Shown here piece after piece: positions 51,992-60,733 of a DNA stretch of 64,000 nucleotides. The DNA lies in NCBI RefSeq assembly GCF_022524485.1, contig NZ_JAKXMK010000032.1, forward strand, positions 62,001 to 126,000, in the 5' to 3' direction. The DNA comes from Pseudonocardia alaniniphila. Lineage in GTDB: Bacteria; Actinomycetota; Actinomycetes; Mycobacteriales; Pseudonocardiaceae. Position 1 is the first letter of the stretch; every line of letters starts with the position of its first letter. A program made the translations under genes and the position numbers. The notes under the pieces were generated by a model. It saw only the letters and a program-made list of their open reading frames with translations, was not told where the DNA came from and made no database searches.

Positions 51992-52345
51992 CTACTGATC
52001 CGCGAGGCGGTGCAGCAGCCAGCCCTGGGATGTCCGGATGAGGGCGAAGCGCCGGTCGTCGTCCCTGCCGTGCAGGGTGAGGAGAATCCGCCGCTCGGAG
52101 CGGTCGTGCTCTTCCCACCAGCCGATGTCGGCTATCGACTTGTTCTCGTCCTCGTAGGTGAGGTGGTCGAGTTCGTGGTCGGGCACCGCGACGGCCAGCC
52201 GCTTCTCCCCGGGCACCTCGGGCAGCCCTCTCGGCACCGCCCACGAGCGCAGCACGCCGTCCTCTTCCAGGCGCAGGTCGAAGTGGTGGCGCGGCCGCCG
52301 GTGCTCGTGCAGGACGAAGGCCGGCCGCCGGTGCTCGTTCGTCAC
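51992..52345 (-). CDS. stand-alone LigD 3'-phosphoesterase (PE) domain protein
   Basis: A 117-residue protein. FVLHEHRRPRHHFDLRLEEDGVLRSWAVPRG carries the His/Asp/Arg residues of the LigD PE active site, then EKRLAVAVPDHELDHL and FALIRTSQGWLLHRL. It trims 3' ribonucleotides or phosphates at DNA ends in NHEJ. It is shorter than typical PE domains (about 150-180). GTG 52345 overlaps the TGA of an MBL-like remnant (GTGA), giving the start choice; GTG 52348 is also possible. Confidence 0.8.
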   Translation of the reverse strand: MTNEHRRPAFVLHEHRRPRHHFDLRLEEDGVLRSWAVPRGLPEVPGEKRLAVAVPDHELDHLTYEDENKSIADIGWWEEHDRSERRILLTLHGRDDDRRFALIRTSQGWLLHRLADQ

Positions 52346-52449
52346 CACCCGCAGGCCCGTGACTCCGGAGGACTCGGCCGCTCGGTGCCCACCGTTGTGT
52401 CGTCGCCGTGGCCGGAGTACACCCACGTCTCGTCGGGCAGCCCGTAGCG
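52342..52449 (-). pseudogene. C-terminal remnant of a second MBL-fold hydrolase
   Basis: The frame reads RYGLPDETWVYSGHGDDTT and ends CGW-stop. This is nearly identical to the C-terminus of the intact MBL hydrolase at 53960 (GPLPDETWVYPGHGDDTT ... RGW). The DNA is also very similar for about 55 bases. Upstream codons show no MBL sequence, so only the last 35 codons survive. Its stop overlaps the PE-domain start, suggesting the two once formed an operon. Confidence 0.75.
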
Positions 52450-52586
52450 GGTGCATCTGCGCTGAGCAGGAGTGCGGTCCCACGCGGGACGTAACAGAGA
52501 CAACGGCCCCCCTCGTCACGGTCATCGTCGCCATGCCCAGGATGCCAAATCTGCTGCGCGTCCCTGACGCGCACGCGCGCACCGGG

Positions 52587-53369
52587 CTACCGCTGCAGCG
52601 TGGGGTCGACCTGCTCGAGTGGCATCGGACTCACAGCGAAGTATCCCGCGAACGGGCGCTCCTGGGCCGCGATCATGATGATCGCCGCCGTCGCCGCCAA
52701 GGCGAAGAGCGTCATCGCGATCGCCGCTCCGCGTCGGTTGCCGCTGTGGACGAACGCGATCGCGAACAGGGTGAGGATCGCCAGGGCGGCCACGGCTCCC
52801 CACTTCGCTTCGTTGACGGAGGATTCGCTCACGATGATGCGCTGGCGCCGGGCGTCCAGCGCTTGCTCGACCGATGTGACGATCTCCTGCTGGGCGATCG
52901 TCTGGCCGGGGGTCTCGGGACGCAGGCCGAGCGTCATCGCCTGGAGATCCGCGAGCGGCTGTGACACGACGGACAGCGTCGCTCCCTGCTCGGCCATCTG
53001 TGGCCATTCCGTCGTGACCGCGTTCTCGATGTGGCGGTGAACGAGGCTGCGCGCCTGCGCCTCCGGCTCACCCGGGAACTCGGAGGACAGCAGGACGACC
53101 GCGCGCAGCGAGCTCGCTTCCTGGCTGACCGCGGTCGTGGCGCTGTCTCCCGAACTCCAGACCTGCGCGGCCAGAAACCCCACCAGTAACGCGAACACGA
53201 TTCCCAGCGGCGGGAGCAGCCCGGGTGAGATCGACGCGAACGCGCGGCCGCGCTCCCCGGTCGAGAGCGAGATCACCACCGCGTAGATCGCCGCCGTGAT
53301 GAGAACAGCGACCCCGAACACGAACGCGGCCAACCAGAACAAAGGAAGGCCGTGTAGCCAGTTCGGCAT
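52587..53369 (-). CDS. DUF4239 membrane protein (bestrophin-like)
   Basis: A 260-residue membrane protein with two N-terminal helices (about 5-30 and 43-68), a long outer or coiled region with the family mark SQEASSLRAVVLLSSEFP and EQALDARRQRIIVSESSV, and two C-terminal helices (about 195-250). DUF4239 proteins resemble bestrophin channels in layout; function is unproven. ATG at 53369 begins the homologous part. Confidence 0.82.
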   Translation of the reverse strand: MPNWLHGLPLFWLAAFVFGVAVLITAAIYAVVISLSTGERGRAFASISPGLLPPLGIVFALLVGFLAAQVWSSGDSATTAVSQEASSLRAVVLLSSEFPGEPEAQARSLVHRHIENAVTTEWPQMAEQGATLSVVSQPLADLQAMTLGLRPETPGQTIAQQEIVTSVEQALDARRQRIIVSESSVNEAKWGAVAALAILTLFAIAFVHSGNRRGAAIAMTLFALAATAAIIMIAAQERPFAGYFAVSPMPLEQVDPTLQR

Positions 53370-53608
53370 CCGTGAATCGTCCTCGCCGACGACGCCGGAT
53401 TCAAGGCGGAAACGCACCCTGGCCGGTGGTGCGAGATCGAAATTCTTCCTGCGATCCCGTGCAGGTCTTCGGCCGTGTGCAGATGATGTCGCGAGACGTT
53501 GTCGGATCGGAGATCGAGTGTCCGGTTACTCGGGGTCTTTGCTGCTGCTCTTGACGGTCTCTTCAGCTGTGCGGAGGATTGCGGGTCCGCTGAGGAGAGG
53601 AGAAGTCC

Positions 53609-53902
53609 ATGAGCCACGTTCGCATCGGCGTCTACGATCTGATCGGCGGGACAGCCGAGGAAGTCGGTGACCGTGCTCAGAAGGGAATGCTGAGGGTGTT
53701 CCAGGCGCAGCCTGGATTCAAGGCGTACGGGCTGGCCGAGACTCAAGAGGGCAAACTGATCTCGGTGAGCCTGTGGGACTCGGGCGAGCAGGCCAAGCAA
53801 GCCACCGAGCTGGCCGCCTCCTGGGTCAGCGAGAACGTAGCCGATCGAATTCGGCTTGAAAGCACTCAGGTCGGAGACTTCATGTTCTTCGAGAGTGCAT
53901 GA
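53609..53902 (+). CDS. small ferredoxin-like/ABM-type protein of unknown function
   Basis: A 97-residue protein starting 5 bases after GAGAGGAGAAG. It reads SHVRIGVYDLIGGTAEEVG, FQAQPGFKAYGLAETQEGKLISVSLWDSGEQAKQA and ends VGDFMFFES, consistent with a single dimeric alpha-beta barrel domain like ABM or stress-response proteins. No catalytic residue can be assigned. It is convergent with the MBL hydrolase. Confidence 0.75.
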   Translation: MSHVRIGVYDLIGGTAEEVGDRAQKGMLRVFQAQPGFKAYGLAETQEGKLISVSLWDSGEQAKQATELAASWVSENVADRIRLESTQVGDFMFFESA

Positions 53903-53959
53903 CAACCTGCGCGAGGATTCCCGCTCGCCCGCTTCGCGACCTGACTTCCGCGGAGACGA

Positions 53960-54634
53960 CTACCAACCGCGCTCGCGCCACTCACCGAGGTGCGGGCGCT
54001 CCCGGCCGAGAGTGGTGTCGTCACCGTGGCCGGGGTACACCCACGTCTCGTCGGGCAGCGGGCCGAACACCCGCTCCTCCAGGTCGTTGATGAGCGACGT
54101 GAACTCCGCCGGTCCGGCCGTCTTGCCGGGCCCGCCGGGGAACAGGGAGTCGCCGGTGAAGATGTGCGGGTGGTCGGCGCCGCGGTAGACGAGCGCGATC
54201 GATCCCGGCGTGTGGCCGCGCAGGTGCACGACCTCCAGTTCGATCTCCCCGAAACGCACGGTGTCGCCCTGCTCCACCAGCTCGTCCATCGGGATGGGCA
54301 GCTCGGGGGCGTCCAGCGGGTGGGCGATCTGGCGGGTCTGGAACATGCCCGCGACGGCGCCGAGGGCCTGCCAGTGGTCGGCGTGGCGGTGGGTGGTGAC
54401 CAGGTGCTGCAGCTCGGGCCGGGTGGAGGAGGCGCCGACGAGATCCGCCAGCCGGTCGGGCTCGTTGGCCGCGTCGATCAGCAGGGCCTCGTTCGTGGCC
54501 CGGCATACGAGCAGGTAGGCGTTGTTGTCCATCGGGCCGACGGAGAGCTTGGTGATGCTCAAGGCGTCGAGGTCGCGCCGGATCGCTGCGCCGCCGGGGT
54601 CGGTGTGACCTGAGTAGCTGTCGAGGACGTCCAC
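53960..54634 (-). CDS. MBL-fold metallo-hydrolase (hydroxyacylglutathione hydrolase-like, Rv1637c type)
   Basis: A 224-residue metallo-beta-lactamase fold enzyme with metal ligands in THRHADHW, GHTPGSI, FTGDSLFPGG and the final YPGHGDDTT. This is the glyoxalase II/persulfide dioxygenase-like subgroup. In actinobacteria it may work with mycothiol adducts rather than glutathione; that is inference. GTG at 54634. In M. tuberculosis the equivalent gene lies just before uvrA. Confidence 0.9.
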   Translation of the reverse strand: MDVLDSYSGHTDPGGAAIRRDLDALSITKLSVGPMDNNAYLLVCRATNEALLIDAANEPDRLADLVGASSTRPELQHLVTTHRHADHWQALGAVAGMFQTRQIAHPLDAPELPIPMDELVEQGDTVRFGEIELEVVHLRGHTPGSIALVYRGADHPHIFTGDSLFPGGPGKTAGPAEFTSLINDLEERVFGPLPDETWVYPGHGDDTTLGRERPHLGEWRERGW

Positions 54635-54700
54635 CGCGACAGCCTAGCCAGCGAACTCCCCGTCACGATTGAGTCGCGAGCACGTGCCCGGTTCACCCGA

Positions 54701-54734
54701 ATCGTTGACATTGAGAAGGTCGCTCGACAACGAT
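54701..54734. promoter_or_regulatory. inverted repeat in promoter of second LIV-type operon
   Basis: ATCGTTG (54701-54707) and CAACGAT (54728-54734) are perfect inverted arms 20 bases apart, framing TTGACA (54705-54710) and a weak -10 (AACGAT). A regulator bound here would overlap both promoter elements. Confidence 0.5.
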
Positions 54735-54785
54735 CCGTCGACATCGCACCCAGGCTGCGGCCCGGTCGACGAGGAGCGTTCTGAG

Positions 54786-56003
54786 ATGGTGCAACACCCC
54801 ATGGTCAACCGGCGACGGTTCCTCGGTCTCCTGGGTGCGGCCGGCGCACTGCCGGTGCTGTCGGCGTGCGGAAGCAGCGTCGGGGGCGGCGGGTCCACCG
54901 CCGGCGGAGGCGGCACGGTGAAGGTCGGTCTCGTCGTCCCGCAGTCGGGGGTCTACGCCGCGCTCGGCACCGACATGCAGCGCGGCTGGGATCTCTGGCT
55001 GGCCGACCACGGGCAGAAGTTCGGGAACTACACCGTGGAGACCGTCGTCGCCGACGAGGGCGAGACGCCACAGACGGGCGTGCCCGCCGTGCAGAAGGTG
55101 CTGCAGAGCGACGGGGTCGACGTGGTGGTCGGGCTGGTCAACTCCGCCACCGCGCTGGGCGTGCGCGACGCGCTCACCGAGTCGAAGAAGCTGCTGATCG
55201 TCACGAACGCAGGCGCCGAGGACGTCACGGGCAAGGCCCGCACGCCCTACATCTGGCGCAGCTCCTTCACCAACGGCCAGATCGCGGCCGCGATGGGCAC
55301 GCACCTCGCCCAGTCGGGCTTCTCCGAGGGCGTCTACGCCATCGCCCCCGACTACGCGGCCGGCACCGAGGTCATCACCGCCTTCACGAAGGCGTTCGAG
55401 ACCGGCGGCGGGCGGGTGGTCGGGCAGGCGAAGACGCCGTTCGGCACCACGTCCGACTACCAGCCGTTCCTCACCGGCATCCAGAGCTCCGGGGCACGCG
55501 CCACGTTCTGCTTCTTCTCGGGTGCCGAGGCCATCAGCTTCGTGAAGCAGTACGCGCAGTTCGGGCTCTCGTCGACGATCCCGCTGTACGGCTCGGGCTT
55601 CCTCACCGAGGGCAACGTGCTGCCGCAGCAGGGCGACGCGGCGGTGGGCGTGCAGACGACGCTGCACTACACCGACCAGCTCGACAACCCGGCCAACACC
55701 GCGTTCGTGCAGGCCTACAGCGCGAAGTACGGCGAGAACCCCAGCTGCTTCTCGGTGCAGACCTGGGACGCCGCCAACGTCCTCAACCGGGCACTCACCT
55801 CGGCCACGGGCGTCGACGGCGACGCACTCGCCGCCGCGCTGGGTGGCATCGGCACCGTCGACGACAGCCCGCGCGGGCCGTGGACCTTCGACAACCAGAC
55901 CCCACGGCAGAACATCTACCTGCGCCGGGTGGACAACGCCGGGGGCACGCTGGTGAACGCGGTGGTGCAGGACCTCGGCCCGCAGAGCCAGCCGGCGGCC
56001 TGA
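54786..56003 (+). CDS. LIV-type ABC transporter substrate-binding protein (second system)
   Basis: A 405-residue binding protein. The N-terminus has a twin-arginine motif NRRRFLGLLGAAGALPVLSAC with lipobox LSAC, so it is likely exported folded by Tat and lipidated. The mature Peripla_BP_6 domain has VGLVVPQSGVYAALGTDMQRGWDLW, TNAGAEDVTGKARTPYIWR and YAIAPDYAAGTEVITAFTKAF. It is only distantly related to the protein at 20283 and its ligand could be an amide, urea or aromatic acid. The stop overlaps the permease start. Confidence 0.9.
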   Translation: MVQHPMVNRRRFLGLLGAAGALPVLSACGSSVGGGGSTAGGGGTVKVGLVVPQSGVYAALGTDMQRGWDLWLADHGQKFGNYTVETVVADEGETPQTGVPAVQKVLQSDGVDVVVGLVNSATALGVRDALTESKKLLIVTNAGAEDVTGKARTPYIWRSSFTNGQIAAAMGTHLAQSGFSEGVYAIAPDYAAGTEVITAFTKAFETGGGRVVGQAKTPFGTTSDYQPFLTGIQSSGARATFCFFSGAEAISFVKQYAQFGLSSTIPLYGSGFLTEGNVLPQQGDAAVGVQTTLHYTDQLDNPANTAFVQAYSAKYGENPSCFSVQTWDAANVLNRALTSATGVDGDALAAALGGIGTVDDSPRGPWTFDNQTPRQNIYLRRVDNAGGTLVNAVVQDLGPQSQPAA

Positions 56004-56866
56004 TGCTCGTCAGTGTCCTCAACGGCCTCGCGATCGGGTCGCTGCTCTTCATCCTGGCCGTGGGGCTCTCGATCGTGTTCGGGATGATGGACGTCCTCAA
56101 CCTCGCGCACGGCGCGCTGTTCCTCGGGGGCGCCTATCTCGGCGCCGCCTTCGCCGGGAGCTGGGGTGGGTTTCTCGCCGCGCTCGCGCTGGCCGCGGTC
56201 GGCGGCCTCGCCGCGGGTGCGCTGCTGTCGCTCATGACCGAGCCGCTGCGCAAACGCTCGCACCTCGACCAGGCCCTGCTTACGCTCGGCGTGGCGTTCG
56301 TCGTGGCCGAGCTGCTGATCATCGCGTTCGGGGACGACCCGCTGTCGGTGGCCGCGCCGCCCGCGCTCGACGGCTCGGTGTCGATCCTCGGAGCGACCTA
56401 CCCCACGTACCGGCTGGTGCTGATCGGGGTGGGCGCGGTGCTGGCCCTGGCCGTGTACCTCGTCGTGGAACGGACGCGGGTGGGCGCGCTCGTGCGGGCC
56501 ACGGTGGCCGACCGCGAGATGGTGGCCGCGCTCGGCGTCGACAACCGGATGGTGCAGGCCACGGTGTTCGCCGTCGGCTCGCTGCTCGCCGCCACGGCCG
56601 GAGTGCTCGGCGGCCCGATCTACGGCGCGCGCCCGGGGCTCGATGCGACGGTTCTCATCCTGGCGCTGGTCGTCGTCGTGATCGGCGGGCTCGGCTCGGT
56701 GCGCGGAGCGCTCGTCGGGGCGCTGATCATCGGGCAGGTCGACACGCTGGGCCGCTTGCTGCTCCCGGACTTCGCCTCCTTCATCCTGTTCGCCGCGCTC
56801 GCGCTGGTGCTCGTGCTGCGCCCGCACGGCCTGTTCGGGAGTCCGGCATCGGCGGGCGCGCGATGA
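56003..56866 (+). CDS. LIV-type ABC transporter permease, LivH-like (second system)
   Basis: A 287-residue permease with about eight transmembrane helices. LNGLAIGSLLFILAVGLSIVFGMMDVLNLAHGALFLGGAYLGAA is the LivH N-terminal signature, and ATVADREMVAALGVD the ATPase-contact loop. The ATG shares bases with the upstream TGA (TGATG), and its stop overlaps livM-like ATGA. Confidence 0.91.
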   Translation: MLVSVLNGLAIGSLLFILAVGLSIVFGMMDVLNLAHGALFLGGAYLGAAFAGSWGGFLAALALAAVGGLAAGALLSLMTEPLRKRSHLDQALLTLGVAFVVAELLIIAFGDDPLSVAAPPALDGSVSILGATYPTYRLVLIGVGAVLALAVYLVVERTRVGALVRATVADREMVAALGVDNRMVQATVFAVGSLLAATAGVLGGPIYGARPGLDATVLILALVVVVIGGLGSVRGALVGALIIGQVDTLGRLLLPDFASFILFAALALVLVLRPHGLFGSPASAGAR

Positions 56867-57858
56867 CCGCGCTGGACGCGCCCGCGGTGCCCGGAGGAGC
56901 GGCCGCGATGTCCCCACGGGTGCCCCGGGGCCGGGGCGGGCTCGTGGCGGCGGCGGTGCTCGTCGTGCTCGCCGCGGCTCCGCTGTTCCTCGCCCCGTTC
57001 GCCACCACCACGCTCACCCGCATCCTGGTGTTCGCGCTCTTCGCCGTGAGCCTGGACCTGCTCGTCGGCGTCACGGGCCTTCCCTCACTCGGTCACGCCG
57101 CCTACTTCGGCGCAGGCGCGTACGCCGCAGGCTGGGTGTCGATCAACGTCACCGCTGCGGCGCCGGTGCCGCTGCTGGTCGGAGCGGCCGTCGGCGCCGT
57201 CGCCGCCGCGCTGACCGGATGGATCACCGTGCGCACCGGCGGGGTCTTCTTCCTCATGCTCACCCTCGCCATCGGCGAGATGGTGCAACAGGTGGCCAAC
57301 ACCTGGGAGGGCGTCACCGGCGGGGCCAACGGGCTCACCGGCGTCCCGTCCGTGCGGGTCGCGGGAGCGCCTCTCGCGAACCCGGGCTTCCTGTACTGGT
57401 ACGTGCTCGCCGTCTTCGTACTGGGCTTCGTGCTCGTCTGGCTCGTGGCGCGCTCGCCGTTCGGCGCGGCGCTGCGCGGAATCCGCGACAACGAGCCGCG
57501 CATGCGTGCCGTCGGCTACCCGACGGCGCTGTACAAGTACGGAGTCTTCGTGGTGGCAGGCGCCGTTGCGGGCCTGGCAGGCTCGTTGCTGGTGGCACAG
57601 CAACGACTCGTGACGCCGGCCGATCTCGGGTTCCTCACCGCCTCGTTCGCGTTGCTGGCCGTGATCATCGGCGGGGCGGGCTCGCTGTGGGGCGCGTGCA
57701 TCGGTGCGGCGCTGGTGATCCTGATCCGGGACGCGCTCGGGCCCAGCCTCGACGGTCACGGCACCCTGGTGCTCGGAGCGGTGTTCGTGCTGGTGGTCTA
57801 CCTGCTGCCGCGGGGCGCTGCGGGCCTGCAGCTGTGGCGACGGCGAGGTTCGTCGTGA
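56863..57858 (+). CDS. LIV-type ABC transporter permease, LivM-like (second system)
   Basis: A 331-residue permease of standard length, lacking the long N-terminal membrane module of the first system. Marks are DLLVGVTGLPSLGHAAYFGAGAYAAG, TGGVFFLMLTLAIGEMVQQVANTWEGVTGGANGLTGVP and LRGIRDNEPRMRAVGYP. Start and stop overlap neighbours by 4 bp. Confidence 0.91.
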   Translation: MTALDAPAVPGGAAAMSPRVPRGRGGLVAAAVLVVLAAAPLFLAPFATTTLTRILVFALFAVSLDLLVGVTGLPSLGHAAYFGAGAYAAGWVSINVTAAAPVPLLVGAAVGAVAAALTGWITVRTGGVFFLMLTLAIGEMVQQVANTWEGVTGGANGLTGVPSVRVAGAPLANPGFLYWYVLAVFVLGFVLVWLVARSPFGAALRGIRDNEPRMRAVGYPTALYKYGVFVVAGAVAGLAGSLLVAQQRLVTPADLGFLTASFALLAVIIGGAGSLWGACIGAALVILIRDALGPSLDGHGTLVLGAVFVLVVYLLPRGAAGLQLWRRRGSS

Positions 57859-58613
57859 CCGTCCTGCGGTGCACCGGGTTGACCAGGTCGTTCGGCGCCC
57901 TGAAGGCGGTCGACGGCGTGGACCTGGCGGTTGCCCCCGGTGCCCGGCACGCCCTGATCGGACCCAACGGCGCCGGCAAGTCCACGCTGTTCAAGCTGGT
58001 CACAGGCACGATGCGGGCGGATGCGGGCCGCGTCGAGCTCGCGGGCAGCGATGTCACGCGGCTGTCCGAGGTGAAGCGCTGCCGGCTCGGGATGAGCCAG
58101 ACGATGCAGCACGCGAGCCTGTTCGCCTCGATGACGGCGGCCGAGACGGTCGCGCTGGCCGTGCAGCGCCACGACAACGGGCGGATCTCCCTGCTGCCGC
58201 GCAGGCAGCCCCGGGTGGTCGCGCGGGCGGAGGAGCTGCTGTCCGACGTCGGCCTCGCCGGTCGTGGTGGCGTGCGCGTCCCCGCGCTGTCGCACGGCGA
58301 GCGCAAGCAGTTGGAGGTGGCGCTGGCGCTGGCCTGCCGCCCGTCGCTGTTGCTGCTCGACGAGCCCGCGGCCGGGATGTCGCCCGGTGAGAGCGCGCGG
58401 TTGGTCGAGCTGCTGCGCAGGCTGCCGCCGGAGATCACCGTGCTGTTCGTGGAGCACGACCTCGACCTGGTGTTCTCGCTGGCGGACGCGGTGACGGTGC
58501 TGCACCTCGGGCGCGTGCTGCTCTCCGGCACCCCCGACGACGTCCGGGCGAGCGACGCCGTTCGCGAGGCCTACCTGGGCACCGGTCGGCGCGAGGAGCT
58601 GTTCCTGTCATGA
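57855..58613 (+). CDS. LIV-type ABC transporter ATPase, LivG-like (second system)
   Basis: A 252-residue ATPase: Walker A GPNGAGKST, MSQTMQHASLFASMTAAETVALAV replacing the usual RTFQNIRLF, signature LSHGERKQLEVALAL, Walker B LLLLDEPAAGMSPGES, and VEHDLDLVF. GTG start overlaps the permease stop. Confidence 0.92.
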   Translation: MTVLRCTGLTRSFGALKAVDGVDLAVAPGARHALIGPNGAGKSTLFKLVTGTMRADAGRVELAGSDVTRLSEVKRCRLGMSQTMQHASLFASMTAAETVALAVQRHDNGRISLLPRRQPRVVARAEELLSDVGLAGRGGVRVPALSHGERKQLEVALALACRPSLLLLDEPAAGMSPGESARLVELLRRLPPEITVLFVEHDLDLVFSLADAVTVLHLGRVLLSGTPDDVRASDAVREAYLGTGRREELFLS

Positions 58614-59314
58614 GCTTCCTCGAGGTACGTGGCCTCGTCTCCGGGTACGACAGGGGCAGGGTGCTGCACGGCGTCGATCTCACCCTCGACGCCGGTGCCG
58701 TGCTCGGGCTGCTGGGCCGCAACGGCGTCGGCAAGTCCACCTTGATCATGACGCTGGCAGGGCTCGTCCCGGTGACCGAGGGATCGGTGCGCCTCGACGG
58801 GGCCGAGCTGGCCGGGAAGCGGCCCGACCTGGTCGCCAGGGCCGGGGTGGCGCTGGTGCCGCAAGGGCGCCGGGTGTGGGCGACGCTCACGGTGGCCGAG
58901 CACCTCGCGCTGGCGCGTTCACGGTCGCGACCCGGCACCTGGACCGTCGACGCCGTGCTCGACCTGCTGCCCCGGCTCGCCGAGCGCCGCCGCCACTACG
59001 CAGGGCAGCTCTCCGGCGGGGAGCAGCAGATGCTCGCCGTGGCCCGGGCCCTGCTCACCAACCCGCGGCTGGTGCTGCTCGACGAGCCGTCCGACGGGCT
59101 CGCCCCGGCCATCGTCGACCAGCTCGCCGGTGTGGTCACCACCATGCGCGCCGAGGGTGTGACCGTCGTGCTGGTGGAGCAGGACTTGCACCTGGCCTTC
59201 AGCGTGGCGGACGAGATCGCCGTGATGGAGAAGGGCGCGCTCGTGCACCGCGTGCCGACCGCCGAGTTCCGTCGCGATCCCGGCACCGCGCACCGGCTCC
59301 TCGGAGTGGCCTGA
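58610..59314 (+). CDS. LIV-type ABC transporter ATPase, LivF-like (second system)
   Basis: A 234-residue ATPase: Walker A GRNGVGKST, VALVPQGRRVWATLTVAEHLALA, signature LSGGEQQMLAVARALL, Walker B LVLLDEPSDGLAP and VEQDLHLAF. It overlaps the LivG-like stop by ATGA and is the last transport gene of the operon. Confidence 0.92.
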   Translation: MSFLEVRGLVSGYDRGRVLHGVDLTLDAGAVLGLLGRNGVGKSTLIMTLAGLVPVTEGSVRLDGAELAGKRPDLVARAGVALVPQGRRVWATLTVAEHLALARSRSRPGTWTVDAVLDLLPRLAERRRHYAGQLSGGEQQMLAVARALLTNPRLVLLDEPSDGLAPAIVDQLAGVVTTMRAEGVTVVLVEQDLHLAFSVADEIAVMEKGALVHRVPTAEFRRDPGTAHRLLGVA

Positions 59315-59348
59315 GCCGCAGGAACGCCCTGCTCGTCGCGATCATCCG

Positions 59349-59858
59349 ATGCGGCCTCAGGTCGACCCCGACGACGGGGCCGTTCCACAGGACAGGGCCG
59401 CTCCCGAGGACGATGCTGTCTGCGTGGACAGTGCCGCGTCGGGCCGTGCCGATTCCGAAGGCGCCGATTCCGAAGGCGCCGATTCCTCCGAGGAGACCGA
59501 CTCGGGCGACGGTGCCGTCGAGCACGAACCGGACTACCGGTTCACCCTCGCCAACGAGCGCACCTTCCTCGCCTGGATCCGATCGTCACTGTCGTTGCTG
59601 GCGGCGGGGATCGCGGTGGTGCAACTGGTGCCCGCGTTCCCGCTGCCGGGGGTGCGCACCATCACGGGCGGGCTCCTGGTCGTCCTCGCGGTGCTGTGCG
59701 CCGCGAACGGTGTGCTGCGCTGGCAGCGGGTCGAGTACGCGATGCGCCGCGACGGTGCACTCCCACGGCAGCGGGCCCCGTGGGTGCTCGCCGTCGGCCT
59801 CGTCGTGCTGGCGCTGCTGGGATTGGCGTTGGTGATCGTCAAAGGGGTCGACGGATGA
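59349..59858 (+). CDS. DUF202 membrane protein with acidic N-terminal repeat
   Basis: A 169-residue protein. About 60 residues of acidic low complexity include a 15-bp tandem DNA repeat (59448-59486) encoding ADSEG units. The DUF202 domain follows: FTLANERTFLAWIRSSLSLLAAGIAVVQLV, a second helix near 100-120 and a third near 145-165. The YidH-like family is of unknown function. It overlaps the next gene by ATGA. Confidence 0.85.
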   Translation: MRPQVDPDDGAVPQDRAAPEDDAVCVDSAASGRADSEGADSEGADSSEETDSGDGAVEHEPDYRFTLANERTFLAWIRSSLSLLAAGIAVVQLVPAFPLPGVRTITGGLLVVLAVLCAANGVLRWQRVEYAMRRDGALPRQRAPWVLAVGLVVLALLGLALVIVKGVDG

Positions 59859-60187
59859 GGCCCCTACGTCCCGGTCCGCCCCCGGGAACCCCCGGGCTCC
59901 AGCCCGAGCGGACGAGGCTCGCCTGGAACCGCACGGCGCTCGGTGTGCTGGCCAACGGGGCGCTGCTCTCGGTGCGCGAGATCGGTGCGACGGGACCGAC
60001 CGTCGCGATGGTGCCCGTCACCATGGCGATGCTCATCGCGCTGGTCACGGTCGCGGTAGGCAGGCACCGGGCGACCGTCCTGCGCCGTTCCCCGCTCCCG
60101 GCCCGCGTGGCCCCCGTCGTCTCGGTGCCGGTGGTCGGCTGGTCGGTGGTGGCACTGGCCCTCGTCACCGGCGTCGTCCTGCTCTGA
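59855..60187 (+). CDS. DUF202 membrane protein (second of a pair)
   Basis: A 110-residue partner of the preceding protein: GLQPERTRLAWNRTALGVLANGALLSV is the shorter DUF202 form, followed by two more hydrophobic segments. Pairs of long and short DUF202 proteins are common in actinobacteria and probably form one membrane complex. Confidence 0.86.
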   Translation: MRPLRPGPPPGTPGLQPERTRLAWNRTALGVLANGALLSVREIGATGPTVAMVPVTMAMLIALVTVAVGRHRATVLRRSPLPARVAPVVSVPVVGWSVVALALVTGVVLL

Positions 60188-60212
60188 CGACGGGTGCCGG
60201 TGGGCCTCCGGG

Positions 60213-60662
60213 TCAGGACGCGCCGGTGGTGAGCTCCGTGCGGATCGTCAGTGCGTCGCGCAGCAGGACCGTGACCGGGGTGTGGTCGACCACCGAGGCG
60301 AGCTGCTCGCGCAGGTCCGGACTGACCTCGGCTTCGACGGTGACCCGGCGGTCCATCATCGGTGGCGACCCCGTGCGGAACCCGACGTGCACCGTCACCT
60401 CGCCTGGCTCGATATCCCAGAGCTGCAAGAACGTGCGGACCGACATCGCCGTGCAGGCCGACAGCGACCCGGCGAGCAGGCCGAACGGCGTGGCGCCCGC
60501 CGGTTCCGGCCCGAGATCGGCGGGGATCTCGCAGCTCAGCTCGAGCCCGTTGACCGTGACGCCGGCGGCCCGGCCGTCCCCGGTGGGCAGATGAGCGGTG
60601 GACCAGACGTTGGACTCTCCCACCCGATCGAGCGTAACCGTCGTCGCGGGCTGATCGGCCAC
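60213..60662 (-). CDS. OsmC/Ohr family protein
   Basis: A 149-residue OsmC-like protein: TTVTLDRVGESNVWSTAH, ATPFGLLAGSLSACTAMSVRTFLQLWDIEPGEVTVHVGF, DRRVTVEAEVSPDLREQL. The peroxidatic Cys in SACTAM is present; the second resolving Cys of typical OsmC is replaced near HTPVTVLL, so a thiol cofactor may be needed. GTG 60662 covers the first beta strand; GTG 60623 is the alternative start. Confidence 0.82.
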   Translation of the reverse strand: MADQPATTVTLDRVGESNVWSTAHLPTGDGRAAGVTVNGLELSCEIPADLGPEPAGATPFGLLAGSLSACTAMSVRTFLQLWDIEPGEVTVHVGFRTGSPPMMDRRVTVEAEVSPDLREQLASVVDHTPVTVLLRDALTIRTELTTGAS

Positions 60663-60733
60663 ACCCGGCCCGTGTCGTTCGAGCTCGGCGACGCCGTGCT
60701 GGAGGCGGTCCTCGACCCCCGCTGTACGGCCGT

